35,708 nt of DNA from Raineyella sp964402325 (GTDB lineage Bacteria > Actinomycetota > Actinomycetes > Propionibacteriales > Propionibacteriaceae): NCBI GenBank assembly GCA_964402325.1, contig CAYOBI010000018.1, positions 1-35,708 on the forward strand, read 5' to 3'. Positions 15,619 to 24,866 of this stretch are shown here, piece after piece. The first letter of the stretch is position 1. The number at the start of each line of letters is the position of its first letter. Made by a program: the position numbers and the translations under genes. Below the pieces are notes generated by a model that was given only the letters and a program-made list of their open reading frames with translations, made no database searches and was not told the DNA's origin.

Positions 15619-18600
15619 GCACACCGTCGCAGACCCCCTCAGGGGGCGGCCCCGACGACCGGGATGCGCTGGACCTGGCGGCCCCGCTGCCGTCCGGCAC
15701 CACCCTGCTCGAGGCCAGTGCCGGCACCGGGAAGACCCACACCATCGCCTCGCTCGTCGTGCTGTCGGTCGCCCGCGGCACCCCGCTGCGCTCGATCCTG
15801 CTGATCACCTACACCCGCAAGGCGGCCCGTGAACTGCGCGCCCGGGTCCGCTCCCGGCTGGTCGAGGCCCAGCGGGTGCTCGCGGGCGAGGAGGCACCGA
15901 CCGACGACGCGATCTGGGACGCGCTGCGGGCCGGGCCGCCGCGGACCACCCAGCGCCGGCTGGCCGAGGCGGTGGCCGACTTCGACGCCGCCACGATCGC
16001 CACGATCCACGAGTTCGCCGGGACGATGCTGGACCGGCTGGGGCTGTTGTCCGGACACCGCAGCGGGTCGGTGCTGCTGCCCGACCACCACGAGATCACC
16101 GCAGAGGTCGCCGACGACCTCTACCTTTCCCTCTTCGGCGGCCTGGCGAACCCCCCGTTCCCGCCCGCGGTGGCCCGGACTCTCGCCGCGGCCGCGGTCG
16201 GGACACCGGCCTCCCCGCTGGTCCCCGACCCGGCGGACGACCAGGCCACCGCCGCCCGGGTCGATTTCGCCGGCCGGGCGCGCCAGGAGGTGGACCGCCG
16301 GCTCCGGGCCCGGGCGCTGTACACGTACGACGACCTGATCGGCCGGCTCGTCGCCGCCCTGCGGCACCCGGCCACCGCGGCGGCCACCGCCGACCGACTG
16401 CGCGAGGCCTACCGGGTGGTGATGGTCGACGAGTTCCAGGACACCGACCCCCAGCAGTGGCAGATCCTGGGCACCGCGTTCCACGGCCACAGTGACCTGT
16501 TCCTGATCGGCGACCCGAAGCAGGCCATCTACGGCTTCCGCGGCGGCGACGTCCAGACCTACCTCGCCGCCGCCCGGGAGGCCGACCGGCACCTCACCCT
16601 GACCACCAACTGGCGCTCGGACGAGACCGTCGTCCGAGCCGTGGACGCCGTCCTCGGCCGCACCGCTCTCGGCGACCCTGACATCACCGTGGCCCCGGTC
16701 CACGCCCACCATGCCGGCAGCCGGCTGCACGACCCGGTGGGGACCCCCTGCCCGGGTCTGGAGCTGCGCCGGGTCGTCCGCCCGTACACCAGCATCACCG
16801 CCCAGCGCGAACGGATCCGCCGCGACCTCGTCGCGGAGGTGGCACGGTTGCTGACGGACGGCACCACCCTGCAGGCGGCCGCCGGGACCCGCCCGGTACG
16901 CCCGGCCGACATCGCCGTGCTGGTCCGGACCAACATCGCCGCGACCCTGACCGCACGGGCGCTCACCGCCCACGGCATCCCGGCCGTCCTCAACGGCGCC
17001 GACAGCGTGCTGCGGTCCCCCGCCGCCACCGCCTGGCGCGACCTGCTGAGCACCCTGCTGGACCCGCAGCCGGCCGCGGTGCACCGGCTGGCGCTCGGGC
17101 CGTTCGTCGGCTGGGGTCTGGAGGACCTGGTCCGGGCCGGCGACGACGAGCGGGCGGCGCTGTTCATCCGGGCCCGGTCCTGGGGGCGCCGCTGGCGGGA
17201 GGACGGTGTGGCGGCCGTGCTCGACGCAGCCCTCGACGAGGCCGACCTGGCCGCCGGCTCGATCCGCCGCACCGGCTCGGCCCGGGAGATCACCGATCTG
17301 CGCCACGTCGGCCAGCTGCTGCATGAGGCCGAGTCCGCGGAACGGCTGGCGCCGCGCCGACTGCTGGCCTGGCTGGATGACGCGATGGCCGCCGCCGGAC
17401 GCACCGGGGACGACGAGCAGTCACTGCGCCTGGAGACCGAGGCGGAGGCGGTCCAGGTACTCACCGTGCACTCCGCCAAGGGGTTGGAGTTCCCCATCGT
17501 CCTGTTGCCCGACATGACAGACGTACGACCTGTGGCCAGGGACGAGGCGGTGCCGGAGGCGTTCACCGTCCACGACCCGGCCGGCGAACGGCTGGTGGAC
17601 GTCGGCGGGCGCCGCGACCCGAGCTCGCGGGCCCGGCACCGGCGGGCCCTGGAGGAGGCCGCGGGCGAGCAGTTGCGGGTGCTCTACGTCGCCATGACGC
17701 GGGCCGCCTCGCAGGTCATCGCCTGGTGGGCCCCGCACGACCGCAACGCCCCCGGCGCACCCCTGCACCGGGCGCTGTGCGGGGAGCGCGCCGCCGACGG
17801 GACCCTGCCGCGGGTCGTCCCCGCGGCCGCCGACCAGACCCCACCGGCCCTGCCCGGGGTGCGGGTGTCGTACGTGGACGAGGAGCCGGGTCAGCCGGAG
17901 CCGGTACCGGTGCCCGGCCCGGGCCCGGCCCCGTACCTGCGGCGGTTCGAGCGCCCCGTGGACACCACCTGGCGCCGCACCTCCTACACCGGGCTGACCG
18001 CCGCCCAGCACGAGAACCCGCACGACGCCCCGGTGGAGGGTGCCCGCCCCGACGACGAGCCGGCGGTCGGCCAGTCTCCCCCCGACGACCACGCACCGGC
18101 CGGGACCGGACGGTCCTCGCCCTGGGACCCGCTGCCGAGCGGGGCCCGGTTCGGCACCCTGGTGCATGCCGTGCTGGAGGCCTGGGACCCGTCCGGACCG
18201 TCGTTCGACGGGCTGGTCGACCGGGTCGCGGCCGGCTCCCCGGTGCAGGGGCTCGACCACGGCACCCTCGCCGCGGCGCTCGACGCGGCGACCCGGACAC
18301 CGCTGGGCGCCGATCTGGGCGCCCGTTCGTTGGCCGATGTCCCCGTGCAGGACCGGCTCAGCGAGCTGGACTTCGAGCTGCCGCTCGGGGGCGGCGACGA
18401 CCCCGGCACGGCGGCGGCACTGCTCGGCGACGTCGCCGACGCTCTGGAACGCCACCTGCGTCCTGACGACCCGCTGGCACCGTACGCGGCGCGGTTGCGG
18501 GTGCCCGGGCTGGGCGACCAGGTGCTGCGCGGCTTCCTCACCGGCAGCATCGACGCGGTGCTGCGGGTCGGTGGGACCGACCCCCGGTTCGTGGTGGTGG

Positions 18601-18941
18601 ACTACAAGACCAACTGGTTGGGCGGCCCGTCGTCGGAGGGCCCGCTGCTGCTGGCGGCGTACGCCCCGGGGGCCCTGGCCGAGGCGATGATGGCGGCCCA
18701 CTACCCGCTGCAGGCGCTGCTGTACTCGGTCGCGCTGCACCGGTTCCTCGCCTGGCGACTGCCCGGCTACCGGCCCGAGGAGCACCTGGGCGGGATCCGC
18801 TACCTGTTCCTGCGCGGCATGGCCGGGCCGGACACGCCGGTGGCCGACGGGGTGCCCTACGGCGTGTTCGCGTGGCGACCACCGGCCGCCCTGGTCGTCG
18901 AGATCGCCGACCTGATCACCGACGGGAGGTCCGCGTCATGA
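15615..18941 (+). CDS. recB: Exodeoxyribonuclease V subunit RecB (3'-5' helicase and nuclease)
   Basis: A 1108-residue protein. Motor motifs: Walker A EASAGTGKT at 33-41, motif II VMVDEFQDTD, motif III LIGDPKQAIYGFRGGD, motif V LTVHSAKGLEFPIV, motif VI VLYVAMTRA. The C-terminal nuclease domain contains GTLVHAVLEAW, Asp980 in SIDAVL, and the DYKTN motif with Asp996 and Lys998, followed by YPLQALLYSVALHRFL. All catalytic residues of the RecB nuclease family are present, so the protein should be an active helicase-nuclease. The start ATG overlaps the recC stop, and the stop overlaps the recD ATG, so the three subunits are translationally coupled. Confidence 0.95.
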   Translation: MSTPSQTPSGGGPDDRDALDLAAPLPSGTTLLEASAGTGKTHTIASLVVLSVARGTPLRSILLITYTRKAARELRARVRSRLVEAQRVLAGEEAPTDDAIWDALRAGPPRTTQRRLAEAVADFDAATIATIHEFAGTMLDRLGLLSGHRSGSVLLPDHHEITAEVADDLYLSLFGGLANPPFPPAVARTLAAAAVGTPASPLVPDPADDQATAARVDFAGRARQEVDRRLRARALYTYDDLIGRLVAALRHPATAAATADRLREAYRVVMVDEFQDTDPQQWQILGTAFHGHSDLFLIGDPKQAIYGFRGGDVQTYLAAAREADRHLTLTTNWRSDETVVRAVDAVLGRTALGDPDITVAPVHAHHAGSRLHDPVGTPCPGLELRRVVRPYTSITAQRERIRRDLVAEVARLLTDGTTLQAAAGTRPVRPADIAVLVRTNIAATLTARALTAHGIPAVLNGADSVLRSPAATAWRDLLSTLLDPQPAAVHRLALGPFVGWGLEDLVRAGDDERAALFIRARSWGRRWREDGVAAVLDAALDEADLAAGSIRRTGSAREITDLRHVGQLLHEAESAERLAPRRLLAWLDDAMAAAGRTGDDEQSLRLETEAEAVQVLTVHSAKGLEFPIVLLPDMTDVRPVARDEAVPEAFTVHDPAGERLVDVGGRRDPSSRARHRRALEEAAGEQLRVLYVAMTRAASQVIAWWAPHDRNAPGAPLHRALCGERAADGTLPRVVPAAADQTPPALPGVRVSYVDEEPGQPEPVPVPGPGPAPYLRRFERPVDTTWRRTSYTGLTAAQHENPHDAPVEGARPDDEPAVGQSPPDDHAPAGTGRSSPWDPLPSGARFGTLVHAVLEAWDPSGPSFDGLVDRVAAGSPVQGLDHGTLAAALDAATRTPLGADLGARSLADVPVQDRLSELDFELPLGGGDDPGTAAALLGDVADALERHLRPDDPLAPYAARLRVPGLGDQVLRGFLTGSIDAVLRVGGTDPRFVVVDYKTNWLGGPSSEGPLLLAAYAPGALAEAMMAAHYPLQALLYSVALHRFLAWRLPGYRPEEHLGGIRYLFLRGMAGPDTPVADGVPYGVFAWRPPAALVVEIADLITDGRSAS

Positions 18942-20833
18942 CTGCTGTGATCGGCTCGGGACGAGGGAGCGTCATCGGGTCCGGTCTGGTGGCCGCCTTC
19001 GACGCTGCAGGCGTGTTCGGCCACGCCGACGTCCAGACGGCCCAGCAGCTGGCCTTCCTCGGCGGGGCGACCGATCCCCGGATCCCTCTGGCGATCGCCC
19101 TGGCCGTACGGGCGGTCCGGGCCGGGTCGGTGTGCATCGACCTGGCGACCGTGCGGGAGGCGATCTTCGAGAGCGACGAGAACTCCGTCGACGTGTCGGC
19201 ACTGGACTGGCCCGACCTGGACGGCTGGCTGGCGTGCCTGCAGACCAGCGCCCTGGTCAGTGTCGGCACCGACGGGCCGCCCGGCCGGCCACTGCGGCTG
19301 GTCGGCACGTTGCTCTACCTCGACCGCTACTGGCGCGACGAGCAACTGGTCCGTGCTGACGTCGACGTCCGGCGCAGCACCCCCATGGTCGGCCCCGACC
19401 GGGAGCGGATCGCGGCGGTCCTGCAGGCGGTGTTCCCACGGGTCGAGGGTCCGGCGGCGCTGGCGCCGGGCGAACCGGACCACCAGCTGGCCGCGGCGGC
19501 GACGACGGTGGCCACCCGGTTGTGCGTCCTGCAGGGCGGGCCGGGCACCGGCAAGACCGCGACCATCGCCCGGATCCTGGTCGTCCTGGCGACCCTGGAG
19601 CCCGACCTGCACATCGGTCTGGCCGCCCCCACCGGCAAGGCGGCCGCCCGGATGGGCGAGGCGGTCAAGGACGCCCTGGCCGCGATGGGAGCGGTCGACC
19701 CGCAGGTGGCCCGACAGCTCGGCCGGCTGCACGCCACCACGGTGCACGGACTGCTGGGCTGGCGGCGCGACAGCACGACGCGGTTCGCGCACGATCGGCT
19801 CCGGCCGCTGCCGTACGACCTGATCGTGGTCGACGAGATGTCGATGGTGTCGCTGTCGCTGATGGCCCGGCTGCTCGAGGCTACCCGGCCCGACGCCCGC
19901 CTACTGCTCGTCGGCGACCCCGACCAGCTCGCCTCGGTGGAGGCCGGGGCGGTGTTCTCCGACATCGGCGCCCTGGTCCGGGCCGAGGACCCGGCCGGCC
20001 GGGCCACGACGACGACCCGGGCCTTGCTCCGTGATCTGGTCGCCCCGGTCGACCGTCCGGCGGTCGAGCGGCCCGGCCTGGTCCGGCTCGGCCACACCTG
20101 GCGGTTCCAGGGCCGGATCGCGGAACTGGCCCAGGCCATCCGGGACGGGCGGGCGGACCTGGTCGACGCCCTCGTCGACGGCCTGGAGGCCGGCGACAAC
20201 GTCACTTTCACCCCGGTGTCCCGCGGCCCCGCCGACCCGGCCTTCGCGAGCCTGCGCGACCGGATGGTCGGCTGGGGTGAACAGCTGGAACGGCTGGCCG
20301 GGGACGGCGACGCGGCGGGAGCGCTGGCGGTCCTGGACCGGCACCGGCTGCTCTGCGCGCACCGGCGAGGGCCGGCCGGCGTGGCGACCTGGAACCGGAT
20401 CGCCCGCGACTGGCTGGGGCGCACCGGGGACGATGCCCTCGCGATCGGCGAACCGCTGCTGGTGACCCGGCGGGACAAGGCACTGCAGGTGTTCAACGGG
20501 GATGTCGGGGCGGTGGTCCGGACCGCCACCGGACGGCGGCTGGCGCTGGCGGACGTGCACGAGCGCAGCGTACGGTTCCTCGCCCCGGTGCAGCTGACCG
20601 GGCTGGTCCCGATGTACGCGAGCACCATTCACAAGGCGCAGGGCAGCCAGTTCCACGAGGTGTCGGTCATCCTGCCCGATCAGGGCTCCGCGCTGCTCAC
20701 CCGTGAGCTGCTGTACACGGCGATCACCCGAGCCTCGGGGGCGGTGCACCTCTACGGCAACCGGGCGGCATTGCGGGAGGCGGTGTCGCGGCGCGCCAAC
20801 CGGGCCTCGGGACTGGCCGGGCAGCGGGCCTGA
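18938..20833 (+). CDS. recD: Exodeoxyribonuclease V subunit RecD (5'-3' helicase)
   Basis: A 631-residue SF1B helicase. Walker A GGPGTGKT is at 200-207, motif II is LIVVDEMSMVS, motif III LLLVGDPDQLASVEAG, and the C-terminal motifs are STIHKAQGSQFHEV and LLYTAITRA. It provides the fast 5'-3' motor of RecBCD. The ATG at 18938 overlaps the recB stop and has GGGAGG about 9 nt upstream. It is the last gene of the operon; only 7 bp separate its stop from the convergent nudC stop, so there is no room for a separate terminator. The N-terminal 190 residues are the divergent RecC-contacting region. Confidence 0.95.
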   Translation: MTAVIGSGRGSVIGSGLVAAFDAAGVFGHADVQTAQQLAFLGGATDPRIPLAIALAVRAVRAGSVCIDLATVREAIFESDENSVDVSALDWPDLDGWLACLQTSALVSVGTDGPPGRPLRLVGTLLYLDRYWRDEQLVRADVDVRRSTPMVGPDRERIAAVLQAVFPRVEGPAALAPGEPDHQLAAAATTVATRLCVLQGGPGTGKTATIARILVVLATLEPDLHIGLAAPTGKAAARMGEAVKDALAAMGAVDPQVARQLGRLHATTVHGLLGWRRDSTTRFAHDRLRPLPYDLIVVDEMSMVSLSLMARLLEATRPDARLLLVGDPDQLASVEAGAVFSDIGALVRAEDPAGRATTTTRALLRDLVAPVDRPAVERPGLVRLGHTWRFQGRIAELAQAIRDGRADLVDALVDGLEAGDNVTFTPVSRGPADPAFASLRDRMVGWGEQLERLAGDGDAAGALAVLDRHRLLCAHRRGPAGVATWNRIARDWLGRTGDDALAIGEPLLVTRRDKALQVFNGDVGAVVRTATGRRLALADVHERSVRFLAPVQLTGLVPMYASTIHKAQGSQFHEVSVILPDQGSALLTRELLYTAITRASGAVHLYGNRAALREAVSRRANRASGLAGQRA

Positions 20834-20840
20834 GGATCGG

Positions 20841-21722
20841 TCAGCCCCGGTCGGGCCCGTGCGGGGCCACGTCCTCGCCGAGCCAGTCCTCGACCAGCCG
20901 GCGGGCGATGGACGAGCCGGGCGGCAGCACCAGGCTGCCGTCGCCGGCCCCGGCCCGGACCGCGTCCCGGCTGAACCACCGGCCCCAGGCCAGTTCCTCG
21001 GTGTCGACGGTGATCCTGGTCGAGGTGGCCCTGGCCCGGAAACCGAGCATCAGCGACCGGGGGTAGGGCCAGGGCTGGCTCGCCACGTAACGCACCTCGC
21101 CCAGGGTGACCCCTGATTCCTCGAGGATCTCACGGTGGATGGCCTGTTCCAGGGACTCGCCCGTCTCCACGAAACCGGCCAGCACCGACACCCGGCCTGC
21201 GGGCCAGACGGGCTGGTGGGCGAGCAGGATCTCGTCGTCCTCGTTCGTCACCGCGACGATGACGGCCGGGTCGGTCCGCGGCCACGTGTCACGTCCGCAC
21301 TCGGGGCAGTGCCGCATCAGGCCGGCCCGTCGCGGCTCGGTGAGGACTCCGCAGGCGCTGCACCGCGGCTCGATCCGGTGCCAGTTGGCCAGCGAGGTGG
21401 CGCTGAAGGCGACGTCGGCCCGCGGCTCGGTGAGTCGGTGCCCGATCTCCCGGACCGTCGCCGTCTCCCCCTCGACCTCGTCCACGACACGGCAGAAGAC
21501 CGGGTGGCCATCCACCACCCCGAGCAGGTGGGTGGTGGCAGGGTCACGGTCCCCGAAGGTCAGGGACCAGCGCAGGGCCGGGCCCGGTCCGACCGGCAGT
21601 CGACCGCCCGGACCGACCGGCAGCAGCAGGGCCTCGGGGGACTCCCATTGCCGGCGCACCCAGGCGTCGTCGTCGCGGTGCTCCTCGCAGCGGTCCAGGG
21701 AACTCGCGGCCGACCAGTCCAT
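20841..21722 (-). CDS. nudC: NAD+ diphosphatase / NADH pyrophosphatase NudC (Nudix)
   Basis: A 293-residue protein with the full NudC layout: an N-terminal domain, a zinc ribbon (Cys121, Cys124, Cys139, Cys142; CSACG...CPECG), a Nudix box GFVETGE...REILEESG at about 183-205, and the NudC-specific SQPWPYPRSLM. It hydrolyses NAD(H) to NMN(H) and AMP, and in other bacteria removes NAD caps from RNA. The frame also offers a GTG directly before the ATG, so the start could be 21725. It lies 12 bp after the adnB stop and is probably the third gene of the adnA-adnB-nudC transcript. The same neighbourhood is known from mycobacteria. Confidence 0.92.
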   Translation of the reverse strand: MDWSAASSLDRCEEHRDDDAWVRRQWESPEALLLPVGPGGRLPVGPGPALRWSLTFGDRDPATTHLLGVVDGHPVFCRVVDEVEGETATVREIGHRLTEPRADVAFSATSLANWHRIEPRCSACGVLTEPRRAGLMRHCPECGRDTWPRTDPAVIVAVTNEDDEILLAHQPVWPAGRVSVLAGFVETGESLEQAIHREILEESGVTLGEVRYVASQPWPYPRSLMLGFRARATSTRITVDTEELAWGRWFSRDAVRAGAGDGSLVLPPGSSIARRLVEDWLGEDVAPHGPDRG

Positions 21723-21734
21723 CACGCCGCCAGC

Positions 21735-24700
21735 CTAGTCTCGACCCAGCACGGTGGTGAGCCGGGACACGTCAGCCACCAGGTCGTCGACGCCGGGCAG
21801 GTCCTCGACGAGCTCGAGGCGGTCCCGGCGCACGTAGTAGAAGCCGGCAGCCACCCGCTCCACCTCGAGGTCGTACGTCCGGGCCACCGCGAGCCGGTAG
21901 AGCGCCAACTGCAGTGGGTCGGCGGTGCCGCCACGGTGAGTCTTCCAGTCGACGACGAGCAGGTCGGTACCGCTGCCCGGCGGCTGCCGGTAGACGGCAT
22001 CGATACGCCCCCGGACCAGCCGGCCGCCGAGGCTGAGCGCGAACGGCAGCTCGAGGGCGTACGGCTGCCGCTCGGCGAACCGTCCCGTCTCGAACCTGCG
22101 GCAGAGCAGGTCGAACTCGGCCAGCATCTCCTCGTCGGCCGCGGAATGCTGCAGCCGGCCGACGGCGATCCCCTGTTCCCCGTCGAACTCCATGTCCAGG
22201 GTGCCCTGGTGGCGGAAGCGCTCCTCCACCCAGGCGTGGAACCGGGTGCCCAGCGTCGCCCGGCGCGAAGGCTGCACCGGCATCGGCCGACGGACCTGGT
22301 CGCGCAGGGCTTCCGGGTCACCGACACCGCGGACGATCTCGGTGACCGACAGTCGGCCCGGAAGGTCGACGTCGACGGGCGCACGGCGGGCCTGCAGCCG
22401 GGCGACCAACCGGTCGCCGTCCCGGCGCCAGCGTGCGGCCCGGGCGGCGACGTCGGCGTCGGTCGGCGCCTGTGGGGCCCCACCGGCGGCCAGCGTCGCC
22501 CGCCAGCTCTCCACGGCTGCCGCGAGCTCGCGGGTGGGCGCCCGGTCCACCGCGGTGTCCGGCGCGGGAGCCGTGGTCCGGTCCGCCTCCAGGTACGGGT
22601 TGGTGCCCTCCCCGGTGTCCTCGGGCTGGTTCCCGAGGACGGTACGGGCGGCCCGCAGGAAGGGCGACTCGGCCCGCTCGCCGACGGTGTCGGGGTGCCA
22701 CCGGTGGCCGGACACGTGCAGCCGGTGGCGGGCGCGCGAGACGGCGACGTAGCCGAGCCGCCGCTCCGCGTCGCGGGCGAGCTCCTTGAGCACGCCCCGC
22801 ATCTCCAGCATCCCCGCCCGGGTCGCCTCGACCAGCGCCGGCAGCCCCTCGGCGTCGCCGCGCAGCTCGAACGGGAGTACGTGCGCTGCCCGGGTCCAGT
22901 CCGCCGGCTTCGGGGCGCTGGGGAAGACACCGTCGACGACCGCCGGGAGCAGCACGACGTCCCACTCCAGGCCCTTGGAGGCGTGCACGGTCAGCAGCGT
23001 GACGGCATCGCGGGTGGGTGCCGGGGCCTGCTCCATGCCGCGACCGACCCGGGCCTCGGCCTCGAACCAGGCCAGCAGCCCCGCCAGGCCTGCCGAGGCG
23101 CGCCGGGAGCCGTACTCCTCGACCGCCTCGACCAGAGCATCGAGCTGGCGGGCGCCGTCGGGTCCCCGCTCCGCCAGCAGCTCCGGGAGCATACCGCTGA
23201 CCCGGACCACGCGGGCGACCAGCTCCCCCACGGGTTCCCCGGCGTGCGCGCGGAGGCGGGCCAGCTCGGCGGAGAGGACGGTGAGGCGTTCCCGGGCCTC
23301 GGCGGATAGCCCGTCCTGCCCGGGGTCGTCCACGGCGTCCAGCAGGCAGGGCTGCTGCCCCTCACCGGCCAGGCATCGGGCCCGGTCCCTCAGGGCGGCG
23401 AGGTCGCGGTGGCCGAGGCGCCAGCGGGGCCCGGAGAGGAGGGCCATCACGGCCAGGTTGTCGGTCACGTCGTGCAGCAGCCGCAGTACGGCGATCACCT
23501 GGGTGCACTCCGGCAGGGCCAGCAGGCCGCCCAGCCCGACCAGGACAGACGGGACTCCGGCCTCCTCGAGGGTGCGGTGCAGCACGGCGAGATCGGCCCG
23601 TCGGCGCCCGAGGATCGCCATGTCGTGCCAGGCGGTCCCCCCGGTGTGTTCCGCGAGCAACGTGGCGACCACGCCGTCGGCCTCGTCGTCCCAGGTCTCC
23701 GCCCGCCGTACGGTGACGGTGCCGGGGCGGCTCTCCTCCGGGCCGACCAGGGCGGCCGGGCAGGCCGACCCGCCGGTGGCCCGCAGCGGCGCGGAGACCT
23801 CGTTGGCGACCGCCAGGATCCGGGTGCCCGAGCGGCGGTTCGTCCGCAGCGTGAAGTGTCGGGCCGGGCCGCCGTCGGCCGCCGGGAACGCGGCCGGGAA
23901 CGCGGCGATCGTCCCGACCGCTGCCCCGCGCCACTCGTAGATCGCCTGCAGGGGGTCGCCGACCGCCGTGACCGGAAAACCCCGCCCGGAGGCAGGATCC
24001 GGCCCGGAGAACAGGCCGGCGAGCATCGTGGTCTGGGCGGCCGACGTGTCCTGGTACTCGTCCAGCAGGACGACCCGGTACTCCTCGCGCAGCTGGTGAC
24101 CGACAGCGGGGACCCGGGTGGCGAGCCGGGCGGCCAGCGCGGTCCGGTCGGCGAACTCGACCACCCCTTCGCGGGCCTTCGCCTCCCACAGGTCCCGGAC
24201 GAAACCGGCCAGTTCGACCCGCGCCCGGAGCACGCCCCGGGCGTCCATGACGTCCTTGTAGGGCTTGCCACGGTAGAGCGGCGCCTCGTCGAGCTCGGCT
24301 CCGAAGGCCCGGCACTGGTCGAGCAGGTCCGCCACGGACACGCCGTTCGCGAGCATCTCGCCGCTCAGTGCCACCACCCGCTCGACGACGGTGGCGACCG
24401 AGACGTCCGCGAGCGCCGACGCCGGGGTGCGTCCCGCCGCGACGACCCGGTCCGCCAGCGCGAACAGCTCGGCGTCGTCCACCAGACGCAGATCGCCCTC
24501 CACGCCCAGTCGCGGGCCGTGTTCGGCGCAGAGCATGCCGGCGAAGGAGTCGTACGTCGCGACGGTGGGGCCACCGCTCTCCCCGTCGGCCTCGAACAGC
24601 CCGGCCAGCTCCAGCGAGGCCGCGATCCGGGCCCCCAGCTCCCGCGCGGCCTTCCGGGTGAAGGTGAGCCCGAGGACCTCGTCGGGCCGCACCGTCCCGG

Positions 24701-24866
24701 AGGCCACCAGCCACACCACCCGGGCCGCCATCACGGTGGTCTTGCCGGTGCCGGCGCCGGCGATGATCACCCCGGGCTCGAGCGGGGCCGTGATCGCGGC
24801 GAGCTGCTCGGCGGAGAACGGGATGCCCACCAGCTCGCAGAGGGCGGCTCCGTCGAGCGGCGTCAT
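21735..24866 (-). CDS. adnB: AdnB, helicase-nuclease subunit of the AdnAB end-resection complex
   Basis: A 1043-residue UvrD-like helicase fused to a RecB-type nuclease. Walker A GAGTGKT is at 37-43; LLDEYQDT, VGDPLQAIYEWRGAA, LTVHASKGLEWDVV and GYVAVSRARH are intact, so this is the working motor. The nuclease has LGTRFHAWVEERF, RGRIDAVY, and DWKTH with Asp973 and Lys975, then LQLALYRLAVAR. AdnAB is the actinobacterial break-resection machine that feeds RecA-dependent recombination. The ATG overlaps the adnA stop (ATGA) and has a strong GGGAGGAAGG upstream. Assignment as AdnB rather than AdnA rests on its second position in the operon and its complete helicase motifs. Confidence 0.9.
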   Translation of the reverse strand: MTPLDGAALCELVGIPFSAEQLAAITAPLEPGVIIAGAGTGKTTVMAARVVWLVASGTVRPDEVLGLTFTRKAARELGARIAASLELAGLFEADGESGGPTVATYDSFAGMLCAEHGPRLGVEGDLRLVDDAELFALADRVVAAGRTPASALADVSVATVVERVVALSGEMLANGVSVADLLDQCRAFGAELDEAPLYRGKPYKDVMDARGVLRARVELAGFVRDLWEAKAREGVVEFADRTALAARLATRVPAVGHQLREEYRVVLLDEYQDTSAAQTTMLAGLFSGPDPASGRGFPVTAVGDPLQAIYEWRGAAVGTIAAFPAAFPAADGGPARHFTLRTNRRSGTRILAVANEVSAPLRATGGSACPAALVGPEESRPGTVTVRRAETWDDEADGVVATLLAEHTGGTAWHDMAILGRRRADLAVLHRTLEEAGVPSVLVGLGGLLALPECTQVIAVLRLLHDVTDNLAVMALLSGPRWRLGHRDLAALRDRARCLAGEGQQPCLLDAVDDPGQDGLSAEARERLTVLSAELARLRAHAGEPVGELVARVVRVSGMLPELLAERGPDGARQLDALVEAVEEYGSRRASAGLAGLLAWFEAEARVGRGMEQAPAPTRDAVTLLTVHASKGLEWDVVLLPAVVDGVFPSAPKPADWTRAAHVLPFELRGDAEGLPALVEATRAGMLEMRGVLKELARDAERRLGYVAVSRARHRLHVSGHRWHPDTVGERAESPFLRAARTVLGNQPEDTGEGTNPYLEADRTTAPAPDTAVDRAPTRELAAAVESWRATLAAGGAPQAPTDADVAARAARWRRDGDRLVARLQARRAPVDVDLPGRLSVTEIVRGVGDPEALRDQVRRPMPVQPSRRATLGTRFHAWVEERFRHQGTLDMEFDGEQGIAVGRLQHSAADEEMLAEFDLLCRRFETGRFAERQPYALELPFALSLGGRLVRGRIDAVYRQPPGSGTDLLVVDWKTHRGGTADPLQLALYRLAVARTYDLEVERVAAGFYYVRRDRLELVEDLPGVDDLVADVSRLTTVLGRD

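Noticed and set aside
12352..15624. A 1090-codon minus-strand open frame
   Set aside because: It is the shadow of recC; the plus-strand reading has clear RecC features and ATGA coupling to recB.
16047..16057. Another copy of the TTGTCCGG repeat core in recB
   Set aside because: It is a single occurrence inside coding sequence with no neighbours at 21-bp spacing.
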